64,000 nucleotides of DNA from positions 87,178 through 151,177 of the forward strand of contig DBYR01000005.1 of assembly GCA_002310215.1 (NCBI GenBank). The letters are read 5' to 3'. Position 1 is the first letter of the stretch, and every line of letters begins with the position of its first letter. The stretch comes from Bacteroidales bacterium UBA1181 (GTDB lineage: Bacteria; Bacteroidota; Bacteroidia; Bacteroidales; Paludibacteraceae). Positions 16,790-26,132 of the stretch are shown one piece after another. A program made the translations under genes and the position numbers. The notes below the pieces were generated by a model. That model saw only the letters and a list, made by a program, of their open reading frames with translations, searched no databases and was not told the DNA's origin.

Positions 16790-19225
16790 TTACTTGTCTT
16801 TAGCCACGGATATCGCTGTTACAACAACGGATGCCATGGTGATGATTGAACTTGAAATGGATACGATGAACGTGGTGCGCTCCCTGCCGTCCGTAGACTT
16901 GTCCACTTTCTCAGGAATGTAGATGTGTGATCCCGGCTCTACCTTCGGGTAGTTCTTCATCCAAAGGATATGTTTGGTGGAGGCTATTCTTCCGCTTGGG
17001 TAGGCTACGTAAACGGATTTCTTTTTGGCTTTCTCCGTGAATCCTCCTGCACCTCTCACGTATTTCCTGAGGTTACGGGAAGAGAATACCTCTTTCCCGG
17101 GAATTTGGACCGAACCGGCGATGGTGATGGTCTGCAGCTCCTCTGGGATAAAGATGATATCTCCGTTCATGACGTTGAGGTCCGACTCTTCGTTCCCTGG
17201 ATATTTGATGATCTTGTTGAGTTGAATTCCCACCAGGTCTTGCCTTGATTCGAGCTCCTGACGTATCTTCTGCTTTATCTCTTCGCTTTCCGCATTGTTG
17301 AGCATGTCAATGATCTTCAGGTCTCTCTTCCTCTCCGCTTCCGTCCGGTTGGAGCTGCGGAGGAGGAATGCTCCTTTGGGGTAGGCATATTGGGTGATGC
17401 CGCCTGCCCTTGCCATCACATCCGATATCTTTTCATTCTTGTTGGTTATGGCGTATATGCCTGGACGTTTGGCCTCTCCGACAATTTGGATGGTTCCTAA
17501 TTTCTCGTATCCCTCCTTGATGCGGACGGTAATTTGGTCGTTAGGCATGAGCTTGAAGTCTCCGTCTGGTCCGTCGAGATTGTTGTCCAACGACAGCACG
17601 AACACTTCCGACTTCCTGTTGCCGTCCTTCAACTCATTCTCGTCCTGAATCATGCGAACAACCTCGATTTTGCTCGGGTCTGCGTTCTCTTCGAATCCCT
17701 TGGATAGGAATAACATGTCGCGCAGTGTCGCGTTTTCATAATACGGGAATGCCCCAGGTGAGAGCACTCTTCCCTGTACGATTATTTGTTTCTTGTACTC
17801 GAAATCATTCTTTCCGCCAATTGTGATCACATCTTCCTTCTTCAGTTCGATGTTGAATTTGCCGTCCATCAGGTCTTTCACGTCAAAGGAGATGATCTCT
17901 GGGGTGAGGTCGTCCTGCAAACGGACGATGGTCGCACTTCCCATGAAGGCGTCTTCCGTCAATCCGTCGGCTTTCTTCACCAAGTCCTTCAATGTCATCT
18001 TGTCCTCCAATGCGTAAACGCCAGGGCGGAACACGCTTCCCGTAATTTGCACCCTGTTGCTGTATCTCTCTAAAATTTGGCCTATGCGGTAGACATCCCC
18101 CGCTTGAGGGGTGAACATGCCGAACAACTCTTTGGATACGTCTGCCACACTTTTCCCTTCGCCGGTGTTCCTGGTGACGGATATCCTCTCCGTGTAGGCT
18201 TTGTCCGTGAATCCTCCGCAGTAGTCTATCAGGTTTTGGAGCGTCTCTCCTTCCTTCATTTCGTAGATGCCTTCCCTCTTGACTTCTCCGAGCACGTCAA
18301 CTCTTTTGCCGTAGGTCGGCACTTGAATCACATCCTGGTCTTGGAGCGTCGTGTTGCTAGGCATCGTGCCGTTTGTCAGGAACTCGTATAGATCCACATG
18401 GGCCACTTCCTTGCCTCCACGAATCACTTTTATGTTACGCATGGACCCGTTGTTGGATGGTCCTCCACAAGCATTCAAGGCGTTGAATACGGATGATACG
18501 GAGGTCAGCGTGTAGCTGCCCGGCGTGTTCACCTCGCCCATGATGTAGACTTTGATGGAACGTATGTTGTTGATGGAGACTGCCACATTCGTCCCTCCGG
18601 AGTGGATGGAACTGTAGATGACCGCTAATTTCTTCTTGATGATCTTCTCCGCATTCTCGATCGTAAGTCCGCTGACTTGCGCCACGCCTGCGTTGGGGAT
18701 GCGGATGTTCCCTTCCTTGTTCACGGTCAGGTCGTAAGTCGCTTCCGCCATACCGAACACATCGATGTGCAATACGTCGTTGGGCCCGATGACGTAGTTG
18801 CGTGGAGTGGCTACGGCTTGGCTGGGCTCGAATGATACTTTGCTATTGTTGAAGAGGGATGCGCCGAATATGCGGGTGTCGGATAACCCCACTTTCTCTC
18901 TTCCCTCCTGGACCTCATCTTCTTTTATCTTGCTGTTTATCTCTGCCGCCTCGACGGTGACAGCCTTTTGTGCCTCTATCTCGTTGATTCTTTTTTTCAG
19001 CTTCTCCCATTCCGCGGAGGACATCTTTTTGGATTGTGCCAGCTGCTCTATGTCTGCCAGTGTGTATCCCGCATCAGTGTATTTCTTTACGAATTCTGAT
19101 ATTTGTGCGTCTTTCAATTGGTCTACCTTGACATGCTGCAGGTTATTCAGCGAAATGTTGTCTGCCAAGGCGAAAAAAAACACCCCAAACAATAAAATGG
19201 CGAATGCGTTTAATCTTTTTGTCAT
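16790..19225 (-). CDS. Wza-like polysaccharide export protein with multiple SLBB domains
   Basis: ATG 19225 gives 811 residues beginning with a signal peptide (MTKRLNAFAILLFGVFFFALA); the open frame extends ten codons upstream but runs into the promoter region. The polysaccharide-export domain starts near residue 140 (NYVIGPNDVLHIDVFGMAEA) and is followed by six or more SLBB repeats (for example RVQITGSVFRPGVYAL and TIQIVGEAKRPGIYAI). A C-terminal hydrophobic segment (TTFIVSISSSIITMASVVV) may anchor it. It should form the outer-membrane export pore for a polysaccharide. It is much longer than Escherichia coli Wza (about 380), which reflects extra SLBB domains. Confidence 0.88.
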   Translation of the reverse strand: MTKRLNAFAILLFGVFFFALADNISLNNLQHVKVDQLKDAQISEFVKKYTDAGYTLADIEQLAQSKKMSSAEWEKLKKRINEIEAQKAVTVEAAEINSKIKEDEVQEGREKVGLSDTRIFGASLFNNSKVSFEPSQAVATPRNYVIGPNDVLHIDVFGMAEATYDLTVNKEGNIRIPNAGVAQVSGLTIENAEKIIKKKLAVIYSSIHSGGTNVAVSINNIRSIKVYIMGEVNTPGSYTLTSVSSVFNALNACGGPSNNGSMRNIKVIRGGKEVAHVDLYEFLTNGTMPSNTTLQDQDVIQVPTYGKRVDVLGEVKREGIYEMKEGETLQNLIDYCGGFTDKAYTERISVTRNTGEGKSVADVSKELFGMFTPQAGDVYRIGQILERYSNRVQITGSVFRPGVYALEDKMTLKDLVKKADGLTEDAFMGSATIVRLQDDLTPEIISFDVKDLMDGKFNIELKKEDVITIGGKNDFEYKKQIIVQGRVLSPGAFPYYENATLRDMLFLSKGFEENADPSKIEVVRMIQDENELKDGNRKSEVFVLSLDNNLDGPDGDFKLMPNDQITVRIKEGYEKLGTIQIVGEAKRPGIYAITNKNEKISDVMARAGGITQYAYPKGAFLLRSSNRTEAERKRDLKIIDMLNNAESEEIKQKIRQELESRQDLVGIQLNKIIKYPGNEESDLNVMNGDIIFIPEELQTITIAGSVQIPGKEVFSSRNLRKYVRGAGGFTEKAKKKSVYVAYPSGRIASTKHILWMKNYPKVEPGSHIYIPEKVDKSTDGRERTTFIVSISSSIITMASVVVTAISVAKDK

Positions 19226-19252
19226 AAATAGAGTTTTGTTTGATCCTGTTTG

Positions 19253-19260
19253 CAAAAATA
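19253..19260 (-). promoter_or_regulatory. -7 box for the polysaccharide export pair
   Basis: TATTTTTG on the minus strand matches TAnnTTTG, 28 bases upstream of ATG 19225. It supports the shorter start, because the longer open frame would begin inside this box. No good -33 element is seen. Confidence 0.5.
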
Positions 19261-19398
19261 CTCTATTTTATTTATTTTCCATACGTTTTGGTTTTAAAAA
19301 GTGTTTACGGAAGGCGGGTTATTCTGCGTTGAAATCGTCGAAATGGTTTTGTGGCATCCCCTTTCTCTCCGGTTGCCGTGAAGCGGTGGTCGGACGGC

Positions 19399-19429
19399 TT
19401 GTTCACTTCCTTTATTTTGCGTAATTTCG
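19399..19429 (+). promoter_or_regulatory. Promoter of the ABC-F gene
   Basis: TTG at 19399-19401, a 20-base spacer and TAATTTCG at 19422-19429. It places the start of transcription about 15 bases before ATG 19450 and excludes the upstream in-frame extension. Confidence 0.7.
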
Positions 19430-19449
19430 CGGCTCGAAAATGTTTGATT

Positions 19450-21090
19450 ATGATTTCAGTAGATGGCTTGACGGTCGAGTTTTCCGGCTCGACTCTCTTT
19501 GAGAATATTTCGTTCCAGGTGAACGAGAGTGACAGAATTGCCTTGATGGGCAAGAATGGTGCGGGTAAATCTACCTTGCTGAAGATTCTTGCGGGCGTGC
19601 AGAACCCTACCCGTGGCTCGGTGACGGCCCCGAAAGGTACGGTGATCGCTTACCTGCCGCAACACTTGATGACGGAGGACCACCGCACGGTCTTCGAGGA
19701 GGCTTCGCTCGCCTTCGAGGAGCTTTTCGCCATGGAACGGGAGATCGAACGGATGAACCAGGAGCTCTCCGAACGTACTGACTACGAGAGTGATAGCTAT
19801 ATGGAACTGATCGAAAAGGTCTCTACCTTGAGCGAGAAGTTCTACTCGATAGAGGAGACGAACTACGAGGCGGATGTGGAGAAGACTTTGCTCGGTCTGG
19901 GCTTCGTCCGTGAGGATTTCAATAAGCCTACGAGCCAATTCAGCGGTGGCTGGCGCATGCGTATCGAATTGGCGAAACTGTTGCTCCGTAAGCCGGACGT
20001 TCTCTTGTTGGACGAGCCGACGAACCACCTCGACATCGAGTCGATCCAATGGCTGGAGTCTTTCTTGGTGGAGAGCGGCAAGGCGGTCATCGTGATCTCC
20101 CACGACCGTGCCTTCGTCGATAACATCACGACGCGCACCATAGAGGTGACCATGGGGCGTATCTACGACTATAAAGTGAATTATTCACACTACCTGGAGC
20201 TGCGCAAGGAGCGCCGCGAACAGCAACAGAAGGCTTATGATGAGCAGCAGAAGATGATCGCGGAGACGAAGGAGTTCATCGAGCGTTTCAAGGGTACGTA
20301 CTCTAAGACGTTGCAGGTGCAGTCGCGCGTGAAGATGCTGGAGAAACTGGAGATCTTAGAGGTGGACGAGGAGGATACCTCGGCGCTTCGCCTGAAGTTC
20401 CCGCCTTCGCCCCGCTCAGGTAGCTTCCCTGTCATCGCGGACCGTGTGGGCAAGTCTTACGGGGATCATCTGGTCTTCAAGGATGCTTCGTTCACCATCG
20501 CCCGTGGCGAGAAGGTGGCCTTCGTGGGCAAGAACGGTGAGGGTAAATCTACCATGGTGAAGTGCATCATGAACGAAATCGAACATGAGGGCACGCTGAC
20601 GCTGGGGCACAATGTGATGATTGGCTATTTTGCTCAAAACCAGGCTTCTCTGATGGACGGGGAGCTGACGGTCTTCCAGACGATCGATGATGTGGCGAAG
20701 GGTGAGATCCGCAACAAAATCAAGGATCTCTTAGGCGCTTTCATGTTCGGCGGAGAGAACTCGACGAAGAAGGTGAAGGTGCTCTCGGGCGGTGAACGTA
20801 CCCGTCTGGCGATGATCAAACTATTGCTGGAGCCTGTCAATCTGCTCATCTTGGACGAGCCGACGAACCACTTGGACATGAAGACCAAGGATATCCTGAA
20901 GGCTGCCTTGAAGGATTTCGACGGCACGCTGATCGTGGTTTCGCACGACCGTGATTTCTTGGATGGATTGGTCACGAAGGTCTATGAGTTCGGACATCAG
21001 CGTGTGACCGAACACTTGGAGGGTATCTATGAGTTCCTGAAGAAAAAGAAGATGGAGAGCCTCCGTGAGATAGAACGCAAGGATCGTTAA
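19450..21090 (+). CDS. ABC-F family ATPase
   Basis: The 546-residue protein has two ABC ATPase domains in one chain and no membrane domain, as in the ABC-F family that acts on ribosomes. Domain 1 has Walker A MGKNGAGKST near residue 36, signature FSGGWRMRIELAK and Walker B VLLLDEPTNHLD. Domain 2 has GKNGEGKST, LSGGERTRLAMIK and LLILDEPTNHLD. A charged linker (about 240-300, ELRKERREQQQKAYDEQQK) joins them. Members include EttA, YbiT and Uup and ribosome-protection resistance factors; no resistance-type long interdomain loop is evident, so a housekeeping role is more likely. Confidence 0.93.
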   Translation: MISVDGLTVEFSGSTLFENISFQVNESDRIALMGKNGAGKSTLLKILAGVQNPTRGSVTAPKGTVIAYLPQHLMTEDHRTVFEEASLAFEELFAMEREIERMNQELSERTDYESDSYMELIEKVSTLSEKFYSIEETNYEADVEKTLLGLGFVREDFNKPTSQFSGGWRMRIELAKLLLRKPDVLLLDEPTNHLDIESIQWLESFLVESGKAVIVISHDRAFVDNITTRTIEVTMGRIYDYKVNYSHYLELRKERREQQQKAYDEQQKMIAETKEFIERFKGTYSKTLQVQSRVKMLEKLEILEVDEEDTSALRLKFPPSPRSGSFPVIADRVGKSYGDHLVFKDASFTIARGEKVAFVGKNGEGKSTMVKCIMNEIEHEGTLTLGHNVMIGYFAQNQASLMDGELTVFQTIDDVAKGEIRNKIKDLLGAFMFGGENSTKKVKVLSGGERTRLAMIKLLLEPVNLLILDEPTNHLDMKTKDILKAALKDFDGTLIVVSHDRDFLDGLVTKVYEFGHQRVTEHLEGIYEFLKKKKMESLREIERKDR

Positions 21091-21099
21091 CCGTTTCGC

Positions 21100-21681
21100 T
21101 TATTTCAGCCCTTCCGTGCCGACGCACACACCGTTGGCGAAGAAGCCTATGTGCTTGTCGCTCAGCTCTGTGATGGTGTAGGATGGTTGCTCTTTCTTCT
21201 CCTTCTCGATGGCTGTGATCTGGTCGTCTGAACCGTCCGATTGCAGGATGTACGTCCCGATTTTTACCGTCCCCACATTGACGAATCCTTTGTAGAGCTT
21301 GCTCTTCTCAGGGTCGCACGAAACCCAGCCGAATTTAGGGCTGAAGAGGGGATGGTCCAACGTGCAGGTGAGGCTCCTCCCGCTCTTGAAACGGTAGGTG
21401 ACGAAGTCGGTATGGCTCTTCTCGGCTACCGCCTTCACGATGCTCTTGCCCATTGTGTTGCTGGTGGTGTAGGACAATACTTCGTCCCCCTCTTTTATCT
21501 CTTCGATATTCTTCTCGGAGCCGTCCGCCATCGTTATCTTCGTCCCTTTGGCGAGGCAGTGCACGTCCAAACCGTCGAAATCCATTCTCTCTGTCGATAC
21601 GGTCTGTGATACAGTCGTTTCCGCCAATGCGCATAGTGTGTAGGCCCAAAATGCTAAAATGAATAGTATGCTCTTTTTCAT
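21100..21681 (-). CDS. Secreted stand-alone Hint-domain protein
   Basis: The 193-residue protein has a signal peptide (about residues 1-20) followed directly by a Hint (hedgehog/intein) domain. Block A is CLAKGTKITMADGS with the nucleophile Cys at 42, then IEEIKEGDEVLSY; the later LTCTLDHPLFS carries the block B His region. The C-terminal block reads HIGFFANGVCVG, where inteins normally end with a His-Asn pair; both are missing, and 5 more residues follow. N-terminal thioester formation therefore looks possible, but protein splicing does not. There is no toxin or adhesin domain attached. The role is unknown. It lies 19 bases downstream of dgt on the same strand. Confidence 0.75.
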   Translation of the reverse strand: MKKSILFILAFWAYTLCALAETTVSQTVSTERMDFDGLDVHCLAKGTKITMADGSEKNIEEIKEGDEVLSYTTSNTMGKSIVKAVAEKSHTDFVTYRFKSGRSLTCTLDHPLFSPKFGWVSCDPEKSKLYKGFVNVGTVKIGTYILQSDGSDDQITAIEKEKKEQPSYTITELSDKHIGFFANGVCVGTEGLK

Positions 21682-21700
21682 GGGTAATCCTCCTTGTGTG

Positions 21701-23035
21701 TTATAGGCTTGGCAAGCTCATGCCGTTGATTTTGCGATAAAGGTCCAATGCGTAGATGTCGGTCATGCCCGACAGGTAATCCAGCACCGCCATGATCTTA
21801 CGGTAAGGGTCTTCGTTCTCCGTTTCATATTGCTCAGGGATACGGTTGATGAGTTGGCGTGAGTAGGCCTTGTCTGGGTTGAACACTGCGTTCACCACCT
21901 TGTTGATGAGCGTATGGATGATGTTGTAACCGGCTATCTCGATGTCCATCACCACATTGGATTTGTATATCTTCTTGAGGGATATCTCTTGGCATTTCCG
22001 GTAGGCATTCCCCACCAGTTCGGACATGTCGTCGATGAGCGCGCCCTGGAAAGATCCTTCCATGATGGCCTCCTCGTTCCGCAGGAAGGCGTTGGAGCAT
22101 TCCTCCACGAGCACACCGATGACGGAGGATCGCAGGTAGGCGATTTGCTCGTTCTCGTCGTCCACCGCGTCCATGTGTTGGCGCTTCCTCGCTTGTTGCT
22201 CTTCCGTGAAGAAGGAGAGCAGGAGGTTCTTCGCCTCGTTGTTGCTGAGGAGCTTCAGTTTGTGGGCGTCCTCGATGTCCATGATCTCATAGCAGATGTC
22301 GTCGGCCGCCTCCACGAGGTAGACGAGCGGGTGCCGTGCGTATTTGTATTCGTCGAGGCGGATCATGCCGAGGTCCTCCGCTATCTTCACGAAGTCCTCC
22401 TTTTCGCTCTGGAAGAAGCCGAATTTCTTCTTCTTGGCGCTGACATAGTCCGATTTGTACGGGTATTTCACGATGGAGGCGATGGTGGAGTAGGTGAGGA
22501 CGAACCCGCCTTTCCTGCGCCCGTTGAACTGGTGCGTCAGGAGACGGAAGGCGTTGGCGTTTCCTTCGAAGTGGATGATGTCGTTCCATTGGCTATCGGT
22601 CAGTCCATACTTGCTTTTCAGCTCTTGCCCCTTTCCTTCGGAGAAGTAGGAGGCGATGGCGGTCTCCCCGGAGTGCCCGAAAGGAGGGTTGCCCATGTCG
22701 TGCGCCAGGCAGCCGGCTGAGATGATGGCGCCGATTTCAGTGATGCTCTCAGGTAGGCTCTCCCCGTATTTTTCTTTTAGGAGCTTCGCCACGGCATTGC
22801 CTAACGAGCGTCCCACGCAGGATACTTCAAGGCTGTGTGTCAGCCTATTGTGCACGAAGATACTGCCGGGTAGGGGAAATACCTGCGTTTTGTTCTGTAG
22901 CCTGCGGAAGGGGGAGGAGAAGATGAGCCGGTCGAAGTCCCGTTGGAACTCGGTGCGGTCTTGTCGCTTCTCGTCGTGGTAGTTCTCCAAGCCGAAACGC
23001 TTGGTGGTGATCAGTTTTTCCCAATCCATCTTCAT
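21701..23035 (-). CDS. dgt: Deoxyguanosinetriphosphate triphosphohydrolase (dGTPase)
   Basis: The 444-residue enzyme is an HD-domain dNTP triphosphohydrolase that converts dGTP to deoxyguanosine and triphosphate. The metal site is visible in HNRLTHSLEVSCVGRSLG near residue 62 and LAHDMGNPPFGHSGE near 115, with a further Asp in LVEAADDICYEIMD near 235. A GGAGGAG ribosome site precedes the start (ATG 23035 or the in-frame ATG 23029). The length agrees with the family (440-510). Confidence 0.93.
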   Translation of the reverse strand: MKMDWEKLITTKRFGLENYHDEKRQDRTEFQRDFDRLIFSSPFRRLQNKTQVFPLPGSIFVHNRLTHSLEVSCVGRSLGNAVAKLLKEKYGESLPESITEIGAIISAGCLAHDMGNPPFGHSGETAIASYFSEGKGQELKSKYGLTDSQWNDIIHFEGNANAFRLLTHQFNGRRKGGFVLTYSTIASIVKYPYKSDYVSAKKKKFGFFQSEKEDFVKIAEDLGMIRLDEYKYARHPLVYLVEAADDICYEIMDIEDAHKLKLLSNNEAKNLLLSFFTEEQQARKRQHMDAVDDENEQIAYLRSSVIGVLVEECSNAFLRNEEAIMEGSFQGALIDDMSELVGNAYRKCQEISLKKIYKSNVVMDIEIAGYNIIHTLINKVVNAVFNPDKAYSRQLINRIPEQYETENEDPYRKIMAVLDYLSGMTDIYALDLYRKINGMSLPSL

Positions 23036-23071
23036 GTCACACTCCTCCTGTATATCGTAAAATTTATATCA

Positions 23072-23079
23072 CAAATATA
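23072..23079 (-). promoter_or_regulatory. -7 box for dgt
   Basis: TATATTTG on the minus strand, 37 bases upstream of the start codon, is a perfect TAnnTTTG. No clear -33 element is visible at the usual distance. Confidence 0.55.
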
Positions 23080-23087
23080 GCAAATTT

Positions 23088-23993
23088 TTAAGATGAAAGC
23101 CATTTGCCCAGTTCTTCCAGGCTCATGCCTCTCCTTTTTGCGTAGGCAATTTTTTGGTCGTCGGCGATTGCCCCCACGATGAAGTAGAAGGCTTGCGGGT
23201 GTGCGATGTGCAGTCCGCAGATGGAGGCGTTGGGGCGCATGGCGTAGTTTTCGGTTAAGGTGATGCCGATGTCGCCTAAGCGAATGAGCCGGTCCGCTTC
23301 TCTGAGCAGGGAGATGTCCGGCAATGCGGGGTACCCGAAGGCGGGACGGATTCCCTTGGCCTGCGTGGTGTTGGCGTAGCCCCAGTACTCGGTGCGTATC
23401 TTTTCGTGGAGCCATTCCGCGGTCGCCTCCGCCAGCCTGTCGGCCACGCTTTTGATGAGCAGTGAGGTGTAGTCGTCGCCCTCCGATTTGGCCCTCTCCG
23501 CCCATTCGTCGCCTCCATGCACGGTGACGGCGAAGAGTCCGATGTAGTCTTTCTCGGGGGATATGAAGTCGGTCATGGAGAGACAACAGCCTTTCCGCTC
23601 GCTGATGTGTTGTTGCCGAAGCATGGGGAATGAGGTGGTGCCCGATTCGTCGGTGAGGAGTATGCTATCCTCGGTGGCTTTCGCTTCGGAGAAGTAGACC
23701 ATGGCGGATAGGGAGAATATTTTCTCCTTGATGCCCTTCCGTATCACCTCTTGGGCGTCACGCATGAGTTGGTAGGCCTCTTTCGCCTTCTCTTGTTCCT
23801 CGGGACGGTATCGCAGCAACCATTGCGTCTTGCAGGCGGGGCAGTCGCATAGTGTCTCCAGCCCTTTGAAATCTCCCGTTACCCTCCAGGCGTGGAAGAA
23901 GTAGCTCCAGTCTATCAGGGGAACGACGGAGAAAACGTCGATGGAATCGATGATTTTCCTTCCGAGAAAGGTGGGGCGGACAGGAGAGTACAT
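23088..23993 (-). CDS. Stand-alone MetH reactivation domain (B12-dependent methionine synthase activation domain)
   Basis: ATG 23993 gives 301 residues that align with the C-terminal AdoMet-binding activation domain of cobalamin-dependent methionine synthase. The AdoMet motif is GIRPAFGYPALPD near residue 216, and the end SHPQ-like AHPQAFYFIVGAI followed by YAKRRGMSLEEL matches the end of Escherichia coli MetH. No homocysteine, folate or cobalamin domain is present, so it would have to reactivate a MetH core made elsewhere; this is inference. A Cys pair in DCPACK near residue 50 is outside the usual motif set. It begins 11 bases after the symporter stop and may share its mRNA. Confidence 0.85.
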   Translation of the reverse strand: MYSPVRPTFLGRKIIDSIDVFSVVPLIDWSYFFHAWRVTGDFKGLETLCDCPACKTQWLLRYRPEEQEKAKEAYQLMRDAQEVIRKGIKEKIFSLSAMVYFSEAKATEDSILLTDESGTTSFPMLRQQHISERKGCCLSMTDFISPEKDYIGLFAVTVHGGDEWAERAKSEGDDYTSLLIKSVADRLAEATAEWLHEKIRTEYWGYANTTQAKGIRPAFGYPALPDISLLREADRLIRLGDIGITLTENYAMRPNASICGLHIAHPQAFYFIVGAIADDQKIAYAKRRGMSLEELGKWLSS

Positions 23994-24003
23994 GTCGGAT
24001 TCT

Positions 24004-25689
24004 TTATTGGTTGACCTCCTGCAACGCTGATCCTCCCGCATTGTTGCGTCTGTTGCTCAATTCCGTCGTGATGGCGTCCATCTTCTCTTGGTTGAGCGGG
24101 TACATGTACATTAATGCGGTTCCTATAAGTGCGATGATGGCTGGGATCCAGCTCATCAGTTGGATGATGCCCGGCACTGCGTTCTGTATGGCGATGGAGT
24201 CTTGTCCGTTGTATCCGTACATGCTCAATACCCATCCGATGATGGCGCCTGCGATGCCTCCGCCGAACTTAGTGGCGAAGGAGCCTGCGGAGTAGACGAG
24301 GCCTGTTGCCCGTCGTCCGTTCATGTATTCGGAATAGTCCGCCGCGTCTCCTAACATGGCGAAGAAGAGGGTAGGCATGATGGCTGCGGCACACTCGGAA
24401 AGACAGCCGACTGCGAAGATGGCGGAGGTGTCTTGTGGTCCGCAGAACTTAAGGAGTGAGTTGATGGCTCCGGAAACGAGCAACGCCCCGATGAAGAGGT
24501 TCTTCTTGCCGAACTTCTTGCTGAGCGGACTGGTGATGGCGGCGCCGACGATCGAGGCGATCATCAGGGCGGTCATGTAACCACCCGCCAACAATTGGTT
24601 GTGGATGTAGTGGGTGAAGTAGATGACCGTGATGCCTTGCTTCATGTTGTTGTATATGTTGAAGACCAAACCGACGATTAACAGCACCACCCATGGTTTG
24701 TTGTGGATCAGGTCTATCAGGTCCTCCTTGATGTTCTCCTTCTGTGAGGCAGGAGGAGTCACCCTTTCCCTTGTGAAGTAGAAGGTGATGAAGAGGCATA
24801 GGATGAGGATGACGGAGAGCGAATAGATCGCTTTGCTATATCCTTCGTTTTGGTTGATGAGGGTGATTGCCCCCGAGTTTTGTTGGTTGTCCCCGATGCC
24901 GAACACTTTGGTGAGCATGGTGCTGAACTCGGTCTTTCCTGCCTTGACATCCTCCTCGCCCTCCACGATGAAGGTGATAGGCTGGTTGGCTGGCAGGGAA
25001 AAACTTTTCCCGACCGTTGTGTTATCATTCGGGTCGTTTGTGTTAAGGAAGGTGGCTTTCCCACCCATTGTGTTGATACTTACGTTCTTGACCTCTTCCG
25101 GAGACGTGATGGTCACCTCAAATTTCTTGTCGGCGATTTTTTGGATCTCCATGCTCGGGTTGATCTCCCCGTAGTGGGCTACGAGCAGCAACAAGGAACC
25201 TTGCACGATCATACCACCCACGAATGCGCCCACCATGCGGAACGAACCGATGCTGGTGCGCTCCTTGTCGTCGCCCGTCATGACGGCCATCAAGGCTCCG
25301 TAAGGGATGTTGTTGGCGGTGTAGATGAGGGTGAAGAGGATATAGGTCGTGAAGGCGTAGGCGGTTTTCCAGCCCATCGACCAGCTCTCAGGGCAGGTGT
25401 AGAGCAATGACAGAATGACGCCGAGCGGGATGGCGGTCCAGAGGATCCAAGGCCTGAACTTTCCGAATCGGGTCTTGGTGCGGTCACCGATCGCGCCCAT
25501 GATCACGTCCGTGAATCCGTCGCTGGTCCTTGCCACCAACATGAGCGTGGCGACGATGCCGGGCGCTATGCCGAAGACGTCTGTGTAGAAGATGATGAGG
25601 AATGCTGAGACACCGCGCCATGCGATGTTCGCGGACGCGTCGCCTAAGGCATACGCGATCTTTTCTCTGATGGATAGTTTCTCTGCCAT
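24004..25689 (-). CDS. GPH-family (MelB-like) sugar:cation symporter
   Basis: The 561-residue protein is a major facilitator of the glycoside-pentoside-hexuronide group. It has 12 predicted helices, the N-terminal KIAYALGDASANIAW and the conserved ARTSDGFTDVIMGAIGDRTKTRFGKFRPW segment (near residues 48-77; read in two parts). Between helices 5 and 6 there is an insertion of about 100 residues (roughly 180-285) containing FEVTITSPEEV and TFIVEGEEDVKAGK, predicted to face the periplasm. Typical members are 450-500 residues. The substrate, probably a glycoside, cannot be told. tadA lies upstream and the MetH activation domain gene downstream. Confidence 0.85.
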   Translation of the reverse strand: MAEKLSIREKIAYALGDASANIAWRGVSAFLIIFYTDVFGIAPGIVATLMLVARTSDGFTDVIMGAIGDRTKTRFGKFRPWILWTAIPLGVILSLLYTCPESWSMGWKTAYAFTTYILFTLIYTANNIPYGALMAVMTGDDKERTSIGSFRMVGAFVGGMIVQGSLLLLVAHYGEINPSMEIQKIADKKFEVTITSPEEVKNVSINTMGGKATFLNTNDPNDNTTVGKSFSLPANQPITFIVEGEEDVKAGKTEFSTMLTKVFGIGDNQQNSGAITLINQNEGYSKAIYSLSVILILCLFITFYFTRERVTPPASQKENIKEDLIDLIHNKPWVVLLIVGLVFNIYNNMKQGITVIYFTHYIHNQLLAGGYMTALMIASIVGAAITSPLSKKFGKKNLFIGALLVSGAINSLLKFCGPQDTSAIFAVGCLSECAAAIMPTLFFAMLGDAADYSEYMNGRRATGLVYSAGSFATKFGGGIAGAIIGWVLSMYGYNGQDSIAIQNAVPGIIQLMSWIPAIIALIGTALMYMYPLNQEKMDAITTELSNRRNNAGGSALQEVNQ

Positions 25690-25697
25690 ATCTGTGA

Positions 25698-26132
25698 TTA
25701 TTTCCTTAATTTCTTAAAAAAGTCTGTCATGAGTTGCGAGCACTCTTCCTGTAGCACGCCGGAGACCACTGCGCATTTGGGGTGCAGGGCGTTGGGCGCA
25801 TAGACGGAGTAGCCACGCTTAGGGTCGGGTGCACCGTAGACCACCTTGCTGATTTGGGCCCAACCGATGGCGCCGGCGCACATGACGCAGGGCTCGACGG
25901 TGACGTATAAAGCACACTCCGACAGATATTTACCTCCCAAGTAATCCGCCGCCATGGTGATGGCCTGCATCTCCGCGTGTGCGGTCACGTCGTGCAATGT
26001 CTCCGTGAGGTTGTGGGCCTTGGCGATGATATGTTCGCCATGGACGATGACGGCGCCGATGGGCACCTCGTCCTTCGCCCCGGCCCTCTTCGCCTCCGCG
26101 AGCGCTTGCCGCATGTAATATTCGTCGTTCAT
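25698..26132 (-). CDS. tadA: tRNA-specific adenosine deaminase TadA
   Basis: TadA converts adenosine-34 to inosine in tRNA-Arg(ACG). The 144-residue protein has the zinc site HAEMQAI near residue 53 and PCVMCAGAI near 82, plus the typical GAPDPKRGYSV. Its start overlaps the stop of the upstream 81-residue gene by four bases (26129-26132), so the two are coupled. Confidence 0.95.
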   Translation of the reverse strand: MNDEYYMRQALAEAKRAGAKDEVPIGAVIVHGEHIIAKAHNLTETLHDVTAHAEMQAITMAADYLGGKYLSECALYVTVEPCVMCAGAIGWAQISKVVYGAPDPKRGYSVYAPNALHPKCAVVSGVLQEECSQLMTDFFKKLRK

